In this document: piece by piece, positions 9,911 to 21,316 of the stretch
How positions within the stretch are numbered: the first letter of the stretch is position 1
How the letters are laid out: each line of letters starts with the position of its first letter
Assembly: GCA_029961685.1 (NCBI GenBank)
Contig: JARWKL010000008.1
Coordinates: 35,454,930 to 35,518,929, forward strand
Length of the DNA: 64,000 nt
Direction of reading: 5' to 3'
Origin: Aristolochia californica
Lineage: Eukaryota; Streptophyta; Magnoliopsida; Piperales; Aristolochiaceae
Program-made: the position numbers and the translations under genes
Notes under the pieces: generated by a model
Told to the model about the DNA's origin: nothing
Database searches by the model: none
Seen by the model: the letters and a program-made list of their open reading frames with translations, nothing else

Positions 9911-11364
9911 AGGTCTTGTTAGTTGTTTTATGTTTTTCACATCTATTATGAGTTTTTCATTTTGAAAATTATATATTGACGGAAATATATTTTAATCTAC
10001 TTTCCAAGGAAAAATGATTTTTTTTCCAAACGGAGTTATCTACAAAGAGAAATCGATATTTGAAGTAGCAAAGGTCAGAATGCAAAAAAGATTCGAGCAG
10101 CAGTAGAAAGCTTCAACTTTCATGGTATTTTATGTTATCAATAACGAGACTTTATATGGAGAATTATATAAAAAAATAAATATTTTTTAAGTCTATTTTA
10201 ATACCTATTCAACAGATTCTCGATCTGAGTTATCTACAAAGAAAAATCAATATTTGAAGCAGCAAAGGTCAGATTGCAAATGAGGTTCGTGCAGCAGCAA
10301 AAAGCTTCAACTTCCGAGGTACTTTATGCTATCAAGAACGAGACTTGATATGGAGAATTATATATAAAAATAAATATATGTAAGTATATTTTCTTAACTA
10401 TTCAACAATTTTCGATCTGAGTTTTTTATAAGGAGATATTGATCTTGGAAGAGTCAAGGTCGTGCTGGAAAAAGGAGAAAAAAATAAATAGTTCCGCAAG
10501 ATTACAGTGACCTAAATATATCGGATTATTTATATCAAAATAAGTATAATTTATGAAGAGAATTTATACTTGGATGAAAGGTATTTAAGTCTAGTTTCAT
10601 AAGGAGAAAATTTTATGTCAATCTGATTTAATTGCATTGGAAGAATCAAAGGTCATGTTGGTATCATGTTGCATTGAAAATTACGAATTTAAGCCGAATA
10701 TTTTGCGTCACTTTTTGAGTTTCTATATCAGGAAAATATCTCACTTCTCCCTGGTTTGAGGGTTTATTACTACGTCTATGTTATTTGGGCTTATTACTAT
10801 ATCTATGATATTTGGTTCAAGCTGGGATCACTGCCACTACCTCCCAGCTTGTGGAGGAGAAGTACAAGAAGTACAAGAAAAAAATATTTTATTCCATATG
10901 TTGTGGATAAGTTTTATGTGAATAAAATATTCAAGAAAGGGGGAGCACAAAAGATGAAACTTTTACATCTAAAAAGAATTTTTTGCATCGGATTATTTCA
11001 TGGGTCCAAGGTTTATTATCTTGGTTCGTGTTATATGGGTTGAAGCCCATTTCAGCTACCGCTATCGTGTCTCTTTGGATGAGACATTATTATTGAAGAA
11101 GTGGTGGCATCAGTATCCTTTCTCATACCATCCTTTGTTTGACTCTCACAAATATCTTTGGGCCAACCCTTATTGTAACCTTATGAGTGTTGCTACGGTT
11201 GAGACACCTTGACGAATGAGCTTATTACTACATTTATGTTACCCATTAATTTCTGCCTGTGATAGTCGGTGCCTGGGTTGGGACACCTTGATGAACGAGT
11301 TTATTACTACATTTATGTTACATCATCGTGATGGAAGAACTTATTACTAAATTTATGTTATACA

Positions 11365-11392
11365 CCCCCCCCCCCCCCCCCCCCCCCCCCCC
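11365..11392. repeat. 28-base poly-C run
   Basis: An uninterrupted C homopolymer in the NA1 interior. Its length may be a sequencing or assembly estimate. Confidence 0.9.
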
Positions 11393-11735
11393 TTAATTGA
11401 CATTTATTACTCCTACTACTTGAGAGTCGTTGTCCTGTGGAGGGACACAGTGATGAAGGAGTTTTATTACACTTCTGAGCATTGCGTATAGACCCACTAC
11501 CTACAGAAGATAGGAGTGTGCTCCAACCTACTAGAGTATGGAGCAATATCAAACAGATTGGAGTGATTTTACTCTTACTTATCTTATACCAGCTGGACCT
11601 CATGGAAGAGTCACCAGCGTGAGGGGGAATGTTGGAATATATAGAGGATTGTCATTTTATACAAAAAGATCATATACATCATTTGCAGTAAGTTGAGAGT
11701 TCACGATGTTCTCTCACCCCCAGCTTGAAGGGGAG

Positions 11736-12281
11736 TGTTCGAAGATGGGCCCAAACCCACACGATCAAGGAAGGCCCACTTATCTAAGAGTATTGTAAGA
11801 TGGACCACACGACCAAGGAAGACCCACATATCTAAGAGTATTGTAAGATGAGCCACACAACCAAGGAAAAGCCCACATATCTAAGAGTTTTGTAAGATGG
11901 GTCACACGACCAAGGAAAACCCACATATCTAAGAGTATTGTAAGATGGGTCCAAGCACATAATAAGTGGGACCCACCATGATTACCACAAGCTGGTTGGA
12001 AGATCAAGAAGGATTCACAAAGATAACCATGAGTTGTCAACTTTATTTTATGGTCACGCCCTCATAGAAGAGTTCTAGTTTGAGATGTGTTGTCTTTTAT
12101 TTATATTGAGTTATTTAATTATACTATGACTTATCTTTAAGTGTTAGAGTTTGGGTGTAATTGGGACAAAGGTAGTTTTATTGTAATTAGATTCTACTAC
12201 CTTCCTCTATTATAAATAGAGGTTCATGTACTATGATTATAATCAGTCAATGAATTATTTCTCTTTTTTAGAAATTCAACA
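11736..12281 (+). repeat. NA1 3' LTR
   Basis: TGTTCGAAGATG...ATTCAACA. Carries the 48-bp minisatellite (about 11755-11955) but only one copy of the 42-bp unit, which explains most of the 95-bp length difference from the 5' LTR. The TATA palindrome is at 12204-12222. Confidence 0.87.
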
Positions 12282-12776
12282 TTAATGGATTGGATTTTGA
12301 GAAAAAAATACGTTAAATTAGAACAACTACTCAAAATCTCATTACACAAGAAAACACCTAGGAGGAGACCTCGGAAGAACAAAAAGAGGCAAAACAAAAA
12401 GCTCACTCCCATTCCTCACATTAGAGGCCACTACTGCAACAACTTGGGACACTATGCCCATATTTGTGAAATTAAGAATGGTAATGGCATTAAACAAAGG
12501 TGGGTACACAAAACACCCAATTGGATTGGTAACCCATAAAACCTTGGGCAAACAAACTTGGATGCCCAAAAAAACTAGTGGAACAAGTGATTTCACAAAA
12601 GGACTCGACTTGAATGGGATCTCTAAGGATGATCTTTGTTTTTTGTGGGTTTGTCTCAGAGCCATGGCACCAAAGAACATATCAATTTTGGATAGGGGTT
12701 TGAGCCACATGACCGGTCAAAATAAGAAGTTTGTAAAACTCAAATTGAAAGACAGAGGTCATGTTACCTTTGGAGA
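12282..12776 (+). pseudogene. Sirevirus-like gag end and protease, second part
   Basis: Continues the gag split at 9257: VKLEQLLK, a degenerate second zinc knuckle HYCNNLGHYAHIC, KQTWMPKK, then the protease region ILDRGLSHMTG followed by DRGHVTFGD. The active site D-S-G expected in this family is D-R-G here. At 12777 a second non-autonomous element interrupts the frame, and no Sirevirus integrase or RT follows in the window. Confidence 0.7.
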
Positions 12777-13098
12777 TGTTAAAGAGAATATATGAAAAAA
12801 CCTTACATGAATTTTACTGTAAAAAGCCTCACAGAGCTAGAATTAATATGGTGGAGTCTCACAGGAGGATGTCTCATAGAAGAGTCTCAATTAAAGGTGT
12901 TTTCCTTATGTTAGTATTCTATTTATGTTCAATTGTTCAATTGTTCTAGGACTTATCTTTTGGTATTTAACTTTGGGTGTAATGGGGATAAAGGTAGTAT
13001 AATTGTAATTGGATTTGGCTTGTTTCTTCTATTATTAATAGAAGCTCATTGTACTCAAATTATAACACGTCAGTGGAGTCTTTTCCAGAAATTCAATA
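12777..13098 (+). repeat. NA2 5' LTR (322 bp)
   Basis: Shares with NA1 the gggtgtaatggggataaagg segment, the TATA-region palindrome cttctattattaatagaag (13026-13044) and the end ccagaaattcaata. It lacks NA1's minisatellites. Confidence 0.72.
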
Positions 13099-14813
13099 TG
13101 GTATCAAGTGGGTTATGTGAGTTGACTCGGTCAATCCACAAAGATAGTGTGATCTTTTTTTGTTCTATCATCTCTATTAGTTTAAGTTCATATTCTATCT
13201 TTTCTCTTTCTTTCTTTCTTTCTTTTCCTAGTACCCATTATTTTCTTTGTATTATCACCTCTATAATGAACTCTTCATATTTCAAATTATATAATAACAA
13301 AAATATCTTTGAGTCTACTTTGCAACACAAGAAGAATCATGGCAATCAGATTTTTCTAAAAAAAGAAATTGATATTTAAAGTATTAAAGGTCAGACTGTT
13401 AGATAAGTTCAAGCAACAATAGAAAGATTTTATTTTCAAGGCATCTTTATATAGAGAATTATATATCAAAGGAAATATATGTAAATCTATTTTCTTACCT
13501 ATCCAACCAATTTTCAATTTGATTTTTCTGGAGGGAGATATGGATGTTGAAAGAATCAATGGTTATGTTCGCCAAAGAAGAAAGAGTATTCAGTTCGGCC
13601 ATATTAAAAAATCCAAAATCTATCAAAATTTTCTCTGAAAAGAAGTATATTTTATGAAAAACATTATATTTGGATGAAAGGTATCAAAGTGTAGTTTCAG
13701 AAGGAGAAAATTTCATATCAATTTGATCTATATTTAAGGAGATATTCACATTGGAGTCAGTAAAGGTCAAACTACAAAACAAAGCAAATTAAGAGGTCAT
13801 AAAAGATTCAAAAATGAAGATTTTTATGTCAAATTAGGTATTAATTTAAATTTCTTTGAGTCTAGTTCCTTTACCAACAAATCATTTGTGATTCTGAGCA
13901 ATATTTTTGGAGATATTGCCAAAGGTCATTTCTGCCAAAAATCAGTTTTTTTTATATTTTCTCTTCTATTATCTCTCTATGCCTTGACGTGAATTGGGTT
14001 TCCTTTTCTACTGAAATCTGAGATTTTTAGCCAAATTTATCTTCTAATAAGATTTTTTTAGACTTAATCATTCCAAGCTGTGCTCATTCAAGGTATTCAA
14101 TAACTTGCTTCGATGTTGCTTTCGAGTTTTGCGTTTTTTGTTACCTTGTTGTGTATCATTCGCTTAGTTAACTCCAAGAAAATTGTAGTCGCCCCAAAAA
14201 AGTTATACTTGGTCTTGTTTATTATGTTTTACCGTTATAGTTTCCCCTAATTTTATTTTATTTTAAAAATAACATTTTGGAAGTATAAGTGTAGCATAGT
14301 CGCCTCCTTCCGGTTAAAGTTATTTTCGTCTAGTATTTCTTTAGTTTATCATCTAGTGTTTTATTACTTCAGAGCAATGCCTAAACCCACTACCGAAAAA
14401 GTGTGGGAGTGTGTCCAACATCCAACGTGAGTTAAGTCTTTTATTCTTCACCCAAGAGGCCATTTTTGTTTGAGCGACCTGTAAAAAGTGAGTAATCTAT
14501 AAAGTTAGGCAATTGTTTTGCCTTTAAAATTGAGTGGAGTATGTTTTAGACTATGATTGTTTTGAGTGGTATATGAAGCTTTGTCGTACAGTTAGAAATG
14601 ATTTTCTTCTCCTACATTATTTTTTTCCAAGTTGGGTCTCTGTCTTTTTTTTCCCTTCCATATGTTGCGGAAATTTTTATGTGACCAAGAAAGAGGGAGC
14701 ACAAAGATAAAGTTTTAGCATCTATGAAGAATTTTTTTTTAGCAAAAGAAAATTAAAGACCAAAAATCCTTTTCATTGTAAGTTGAAGTTATAAACTTCA
14801 TCTTGAGGGGGAG

Positions 14814-14862
14814 TGTTGAAGAGGAAATATAGAAGAGTCTTACATGACTCTCACGGAATTTA
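14814..14862 (+). repeat. NA2 3' LTR stub
   Basis: About 49 bp of LTR start after the purine tract. Similarity to 12777 onward is lost after that, just before the pararetrovirus fragment. Confidence 0.5.
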
Positions 14863-14977
14863 ATTTTCAAACTGAAGAACAGTAGACTTAATTTCTGAAA
14901 TTTTGTTTTCTAATGTGGGGAACTTATTCCACCATCTTACATGAAAAGTAGGTTGCAAGATTGGCAACTGTAATTCA

Positions 14978-15719
14978 TCAAAGACATTTTACAACCCCAT
15001 TTCCATATCTAAGGAATGCAAAATTCCAAAAGGAAAAGGAATGTATGAGACCCTTACACAATGGTGGCCCGCCATTGACCATAAAGTTCTTGAAGTGGTT
15101 CAAGAAGAATGGATATTGGAGGCCCAAATTTAGCCCACCACTTGAATACTTATCAAGGAATAGGTATTTTCTCTTGTCTGTACTTCTTAATTTCAGCACT
15201 AAGGGTTATAAACCAAAAATGTCGATGCGAGGGGTTCTGATAATAGAACATATTATACCAAGCATTGACATAATCCCCAATAATTATACCCTTTGGCATT
15301 GGGTGCAATTTCTTCATCAATAAGATTATGCTTTCCCACACCAATGGAGATAAAAATTTACTAACAGTGCATCGACTGTAGGCAATTGGATTGTCAGGAT
15401 TTTTAATATTTGACAATGTATGACTATTGGTAAGGGATTGAGTATGAGTCATATTTGCTTCATAATTAAACCAATATTTATTATTAGTGATTGAGAAAAT
15501 AATTTTCCAAGGATCAGCCGTCACAAGCATATCCCCGCGATTGATGATCATAATTTCTTTCGTAATTAGAAGAGTAAAATTAGGTTCAAATAATAATATG
15601 TCCTTCAATGTCGTGGAAGTCAAAGCTTCAAAATTTTTATTTTTGCCTTTGTTATTTGATATGCCACAACCTCTTCTTATGACAGATTGTGAATTTTCCC
15701 TATTGGAAAAATGAGACAT
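14978..15719 (-). pseudogene. EPRV-1 region downstream of RNase H
   Basis: A 188-codon frame (15719-15153) includes NKYWFNYEANMTHTQSL, SRCTVSKFLSPLVWE and YVNAWYNMFYYQNPSH, then continues in another frame to about 14978. Composition and position suggest the C-terminal part of the same viral polyprotein. I can name the family but not the function. Confidence 0.6.
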
Positions 15720-15853
15720 TGTTTTAACCCAGTAGAAATTTGCGGAGTAAGAAAATCAAGGAGTTATTTTCCCCCTTTATATATGCAATATCAAAATCAA
15801 AAGCACTTCATTCTGCCTACCAATGGGCAAATATTTGTTTAGATACTAAATTT

Positions 15854-16144
15854 TTAACATCCTTTCAAAGAATTTGTTTGTCTACAAAACAATCTACTCG
15901 TAACAAAAAAATGTTGATTGAGTAAATCATCCTGAAATTTACCAATACATTTAACTATAGCAAGAATTTCTTGCTTAACCGTCGAATAATAGTCCAATTG
16001 GGCCTGTTTCCATAGAACTGAATTAAATCTTACCATTTTGTCTTCATTAGAAATTGGATTTAGTTGTTTTAGAATTCTTCCATAAGCCGATATGAGAAGC
16101 ATCGGTTTCAACAACCTTCTTCCATTGAAGGTTGGCAAGAGCAA
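15854..16144 (-). pseudogene. EPRV-1 RNase H remnant
   Basis: A 96-codon frame with WKQAQLDYYSTVKQEILAIV and CIGKFQDDLLNQHFFV, the caulimovirid RNase H region containing the catalytic Glu. It lies downstream of RT in the same orientation. The first catalytic Asp segment is not clear. Confidence 0.78.
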
Positions 16145-16312
16145 GCCAAGGAAGTTGTCGAACTCTAGATTTAATTTTTGAACAACCTTAGTATGGGCTT
16201 CAGTCCAAGGTTCAAGATTCTTCTTTAATCTATTATAAAGAAGTCGAGAACCCTATGCAAGATTTGGATAGTAGTCTGAGATGTAATTAAGACTATCTAA
16301 AAATCTTTGTAA

Positions 16313-16827
16313 TTAGTTTTTATACCTAATTTGATCAGGGAATTTAGAAGCAAATTCAATTGACCTATTGATAGGAATAATTGTTCCTTTATGAATATCG
16401 TGTCCCAAAAATCTGATAGAAGTTTGAAATAATTTCATTTTGGGAGCATCAATTACAAGACCATTTCGTTTGATAATGGTTTTGAAAGTTTTTAAATGTT
16501 TAAAGCGAGATTCTATAGTTTTAGAAAAGATAAGGATATTATCAATATAGTAATTAATGAAAATATCATTCATGATATTTTGAAATTTAGAATGAGCATT
16601 TTTAATCCAAAAGGCATAACCTTATATTCATAATGCCCAAAAGGAACAGTAAATGCAGTTTTAGATTTATCTTTTTCATTAATTTGAATATGCCAATATC
16701 CAGATTTAATATCAAATTTAGAAAATATTTTAGCAAAATGCAATATGTCTAAAAGATCATTTTTATTAGGAGTTAGATATCTAATCCATTTGAGACAACC
16801 ATTAAGGCGTTTATAATTTACCACCAA
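16313..16827 (-). pseudogene. EPRV-1 reverse transcriptase remnant
   Basis: Two frames overlap by 4 bp at 16570-16573. The first has VVNYKRLNGCLK, FSKFDIKSGYWHIQINE, KTAFTVPFGHYEYKVMPFG. The second has the catalytic region INYYIDNILIFSKT, in which the usual Y-x-D-D reads Y-I-D-N, then FLGHDIHKG. The frameshift plus the changed second Asp mark it as dead. Confidence 0.85.
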
Positions 16828-17170
16828 TCGAGGATCTCCTTGTTCTTTCTCAACAATTTTATTGACATAAAAAAATGTATAGCTCTATGGAGAAAATATT
16901 TTCTGATTAATCCTTTGTCCAACTAGTAATGCCCTATAATGGGCATTATTTTTCGAAGAAAAGTTGTCCTTAGAATGACTTGTTGTGAAAGATTTTGAAC
17001 AAGCAAAAAGTTAATAAGGATATAATTAGAGTCATTGCAAATGATAACATTATTTAATTTATAATTAATTTTCATTTCGTGGGCAGTGGCATTGGTGAGA
17101 CCTTGCTTTTTTTTATGAAGTTTATTGAGATAATTTTTAATTAATTATTGTTTAACTATGAGATCATCTT

Positions 17171-17580
17171 CTTTATCTATTTCGTCGATTATTTTATTAT
17201 GTAAATGAGTGGAGAAATTGAAAAATAGAATGTTTAAAATAATTTAAAATTTATAAAAATATAAAATCAATAAAAAAATTATTTAAATTATTTTTAATTA
17301 AATATTCTTCTAGTTAAGTCATCTACGGCATAATGAGAGGTTATCTTTTTAACATTACTTCTCTTTACTTGGGTAATTGGATAACTAAATCTGATTTTTT
17401 TTTGTTCATACCATTTGTATTTGAGAAATATATGTATAAATGGGTGGGTACAAGGTAGGTCAAATGGGTTCCAACCCAATCAAATTTTTTAAAAGAGCAA
17501 TTTCCCCCTCACCCGTGGGGTGGGGATGGGTAGAAAAAACAAAAAACATACTACAGATTTGTTAATATGAGATTTATTAC
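17171..17580. other. AT-rich spacer, no gene seen
   Basis: Runs of ttaaaatttataaaaat type sequence. A short palindrome flanks cccgtgggg near 17512. No domain is recognised. Confidence 0.4.
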
Positions 17581-17832
17581 GGTGTAGAGTCTTACGTGGA
17601 ACCTATGCGGTAAGTAGAGTCCCATAAAAAGTCTAAAAATAATATTTTACTAATTTAATATACAAATCTGCTTTCTATGTCCGACAGATTTCTCTAGAAC
17701 CTACGCGGAATGGAGTACACCTGGTCAAACTTGTCCACCGACGCACCACCGGCCTGACCGATTCTTCATCATGTCAGTCGTTCGATGCTCTTTCCAACTC
17801 TTAATCCTGAGCGTCTTCTCAGTGGAGTCCCT

Positions 17833-17841
17833 CTATAAATA
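17833..17841 (+). promoter_or_regulatory. TATA box of a candidate promoter upstream of the array
   Basis: tataaatag sits in a GC-richer context (17690-17960) that stands out from its AT-rich surroundings. A pyrimidine-rich stretch and a possible start near 17865 follow. It points toward the tandem array that begins about 850 bp downstream. No long ORF follows. Confidence 0.45.
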
Positions 17842-18679
17842 GACCATTACAGGGGGCGTAGTTGTTTGTTGCCAGGAGGAGTTACTTTCCCCGGGTTGGA
17901 CGGTAACTCGCCCGCGGTGTTTGGTTTGGACGTTCTTGATTCTGTTCACTAGCTTTGCCTTCGATTTGAAGTTTTCAAGTTTATTGAAGTTACTGGTGTA
18001 CCTCTGTCGCTTGTTCTGATGCTAATGATGCCGTCTGGTTGGTTTTTCTATCGCTTGAATTGGAATTTGGATGGATGAAGTTTGGGGGTAAAGAGTAATT
18101 TGATGGATCGGTTTGAGGTTCAATAGCTACTGTATGGAGGAGATTTCTAGCTTATGATCAGGAATCTTCATTACTCTTTTTATTAAATATGACTTAACTT
18201 AGGGTCGGGAAACTTCATTACTCATTTGATAAACTAGGACAACTCGGTTACTCGTCAGATAAAGCTGGATATCATCTCTGAGCTTTGAGTTTGTATCTTA
18301 TACTGATTGCTGTGAGACTTCAGTATCTGCAATAGGTTGTCACCTACTTCGTTTCAGACTGTTGGCCTTGTTTTATGTGGCAAATTTTTGTAGCATCAGA
18401 GGACGTGTACGGGGGTGAAATTTCGTTGAAGGGCATAAGTTTTTCTTTGGTCATTGGGTAATATAATAACTGATGAAGTTATATTTCATATCGGAAACTT
18501 GAATTTTCTGTTCATATCTACATCTTTCAGTTTTGGCCATGGGGTTCGAGTATGTTCTGACTCCTGTATATGGGTAATGACTAGTGTCTGCTGTTGGATG
18601 TTACCGGTTTAGTCTCTAAAGAATGATATATATCACTTTTGTTAGCATGACAGTTGGATTTCATCTCTGAACCTTGAGA
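17842..18679 (+). other. Candidate non-coding leader before the tandem array
   Basis: Single-copy sequence between the TATA box and the first array unit. It contains phrases that loosely recall the array (for example ggatttcatctctgaaccttg), suggesting the array grew from sequence like this. No reading frame of note. Confidence 0.35.
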
Positions 18680-19860
18680 TTTTTTATCACTTCTACATCC
18701 TTTAGTTTCGGGTTTCGCTTGTACTCGTGTTCCTGTCAGAGCTTCAAACTTGTTATCTTATTTTCTTATGGATCTTATCATGCTTCATTCGTCACTATTT
18801 TAGTTAGAGTGGCTCAACAATCTTGTAGGTGCAGGAGAAAGCATGTGTTGGGAGAAATTTCTTCATAGGATTGGAAGTACAAGTATTAAGGGTCACAACA
18901 TTCCGGGTTCTTGTTTGGGTTGAGGTAATTATCTGGTTAATATTGTGGTTAAAGTTTTTAGAATTTCAATGACGAGGACATGTTTCAGGTGTAGTGGATG
19001 CCTACAGAGTGAATATTGTTTTTGAATTCAAGTGGGACAACAACATGTTTCTGGTGTAGTGGATGCTGTCAGAGTGATGTTGTTTTTAAATCAAGTGACA
19101 AACAAGTTTGTGCTTTGTGTTTCATAGTTATTATTAATATGAGGATGTGCTTGTGGTTGTTGTAGTCTTTTGGGGTGAAACGTGTTTGTCCTCTGTATTG
19201 ATGTGCTTAGAAATCTTACTTGTGGTATCCATTCTATGTATTTAACATACGTATCTTCAACTCCTTGTCATACGATTATGATGGAAAACGAGATGCATAT
19301 GTTCAGTGTAGGTTTCATGTGGATGTATCCAGTGTCTTTTGATCAGAGTGACTGACTTGGAGTTCAAGGATTTCCACATGTCGAAAATCATTCGTAACGT
19401 ATGGTATTATTCTACAATTCGTTTGATTTGAAAAACAAATTGGCTTGCTTCAATCAAGGACAAGTTATATGAAGTTTTACTTGGTCTTGTATCTTGATAT
19501 TCAGACCTGGACCTTACTGCAATAACGTGCATGGAGTTTCAACAGGAGTGACATTCTAAGTTCTACTTGATTTTTAATTTTTTTTTTTTTATCATGATTT
19601 AGTTTTATTCGAGTATGACTGAATTTTGATCTCAGGAGTGGTGAATCTTTTGGGGAAATTTTTTGGTTGGCTTCATTGAAAGCATTCCTATCTCCTTTGC
19701 ATATTCTGACTTCTCTATCTGGTTTGGCCACGCTTTTCTCCTTTGCCTATTCTGATTTCTCTATCTGGTTTGCTAATGATAATAGTTTATTTTAAAGTTT
19801 CAGTTTCTTTACTAGTATGTCATTGCAGAGTAAAAAAAAAAAAATCTTCGGTATTTCACA
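18680..19860 (+). repeat. Array unit 1 (left edge)
   Basis: Starts mid-unit at ttttttatcacttctacatc. Has one approximately 190-bp subrepeat only and is the most diverged left-side unit (gtcacaacattccggg). Confidence 0.8.
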
Positions 19861-21316
19861 GATGATATGCTTGTTTGAAAGGATGATTGAAGGGGATTTT
19901 TTTCCACGTCTACATCCTTCAATTTCGAGTTTCAAACGTACTCGTGTTCCTGTCAAAGTTTCAAACTTGGTATCTTATTTGCTTATGGATCTTATCACGC
20001 TTCATTCGTTGAGTGGCTCAACAATCTTGTAGGTGTGTGAGAAGGCATGTGTTGGGAGAAATTTATTCGTAGGATTGGAAGTACAAGTACTAAGGGTCAG
20101 ACCGAATTGGGTTCTTGTTTGGGTTGAGGTAATTATCTGATTAATATTGTGGTTGATTTTTTAGAATTTCAACGACAAGGTCATGTTTCTGGTATAGTGG
20201 ATGCCATCAGAGTGAATATTGTTTTTACATCAAATGGGATGAGGACATGTTTCTGGTGTAGTGGATGCTGCCAGAGTGATGTTGTTTTTAAATCAAGTGA
20301 CACACAAGTTCGTGCGTTGTGTTTCATAGTTATTATTAATATGAGGCTCTTCTTGTGGTTACTTATCTTCAACTCCTTGTCATATGATTGCGATGAAAAA
20401 GGAGATGCATATGTTTGAGTGCTTACTAACTTTGGTGTAGGTTTCATCTGGATGTATCCGGTTTCTATTGAGCGTGTTTCATTTTGAGTTCAAGGAATTC
20501 CACAAGTTGAAAATCTTTCATACTGTATGGTATTATTCTGCAATTCTTTGGAGTTGAAATACAAGCTGGCTTGCTTCAATCATGGACATGTTATATGAAG
20601 TTTTACTTGGTCATGCATCTTGATTTTCAGACCTGGACCATATTGCAATAACGTGCATGGAGTTTCAACAGAAGTGACATTCTAGGTTCTACTTGACTTT
20701 TAATATTGTTTTTCTGATCCTGATTTACTTTTATGAGTGTATGACTGAAATTTGATTTCAGGAGTGGTATTTTTTTGGGGAATTTTTTTTGTTGGCTTCA
20801 TTGAAGACACTCCTTTCTCCGTTGCATATTTTGAGTTCTCTATGTAGTTTAGTGATGTTGCATGACTAATTTTCTATGTTCTACTTGTTTTTTAAGATTG
20901 CCATTCTGATCCTAATTTAGCTTTATCCGAGTACGACTGAATTTTGATTTCAGGATTGGTATTTTTTTGAGGAAAAAAATTGGTTGGCTTCACAAAAGGC
21001 ACTTCATTTCTCCTTTTCATATTCTTTCTTTTGTACCTGGTTTGCCGAAGTCGTCGAATTGACATTCTCTACTTGATTTTTAAGATTGCCTTTTTTATGC
21101 TGATTTAGTTTTATTTGAGTACGACTGAATTTTGATTTCAGGGCTGGTGATTTCTTTGGGGAAATTTTTGGTTGGCTGTCTTGAAGGCACTCTTTTCTCC
21201 TTTGCATGTTCCGACTTCTTTATCTGGTTTGTCGATGTTATTAGTTTATTTTAAAGTTTCAGTTTCTTTACTAGGACGTCATTGCAAAAGAAAAAAAAGC
21301 TCTTCGGTATTTCATA
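19861..21316 (+). repeat. Array unit 2 (type C)
   Basis: Type C mark gggtcagaccgaattggg. Three subrepeats, with gatttcag-type ends near 20760, 20960 and 21140. Confidence 0.82.

Larger units (their letters stand above)
9258..12281 (+). mobile_element. Non-autonomous LTR element NA1 (non-coding interior)
   Basis: LTRs at 9258-9898 (641 bp) and 11736-12281 (546 bp), PBS tggtatcagagt at 9899-9910, purine tract at 11727-11735. The 1.8-kb interior has no retroviral domain in any frame. It contains repeated blocks (the cgatatttgaagtagcaaag motif, twice) and repeated ttattactacatttatgtt motifs. Flanks ttgat (9253-9257) and ttaat (12282-12286) are a 5-bp target duplication with one mismatch. It sits inside the Sirevirus-like gag. 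It is longer than a TRIM and shorter than a classical LARD, and needs enzymes in trans. Confidence 0.85.
12777..14862 (+). mobile_element. Non-autonomous LTR element NA2, related to NA1, 3' LTR truncated
   Basis: 5' LTR 12777-13098 (TGTTAAAGAG...ATTCAATA), PBS tggtatcaagtg at 13099-13110, purine tract gagggggag at 14805-14813, then a 3' LTR start (TGTTGAAGAGG...cttacatgactctcacgg) that matches the 5' LTR for about 45 bp and then diverges. The interior is non-coding and shares diverged blocks with NA1 (gatatttaaagtattaaagg near 13370; the ttattacttcagagcaatg block near 14362 versus 11467). It is inserted in the Sirevirus-like protease. A (CTTT)n microsatellite lies at about 13201-13226. Confidence 0.75.
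14950..17170 (-). mobile_element. Endogenous pararetrovirus fragment EPRV-1 (Caulimoviridae)
   Basis: In minus-strand order: a degenerate pre-RT stretch (about 17170-16830), RT (16827-16313), RNase H (16144-15854) and a downstream conserved region (15719-14978). There are no LTRs, and the RNase H reads as caulimovirid. The sequence is clearly different from EPRV-2 at 42-63 kb. My impression is Petuvirus/Florendovirus-like, but the genus is not established. Frameshifts and stops break every module. The host locus is likely an old integration. Confidence 0.75.

Noticed and set aside
9219..12040. Minus-strand repeated YNTLRYVGLPW frames
   Set aside because: Shadow of the 48-bp LTR minisatellite, whose length is a multiple of three.
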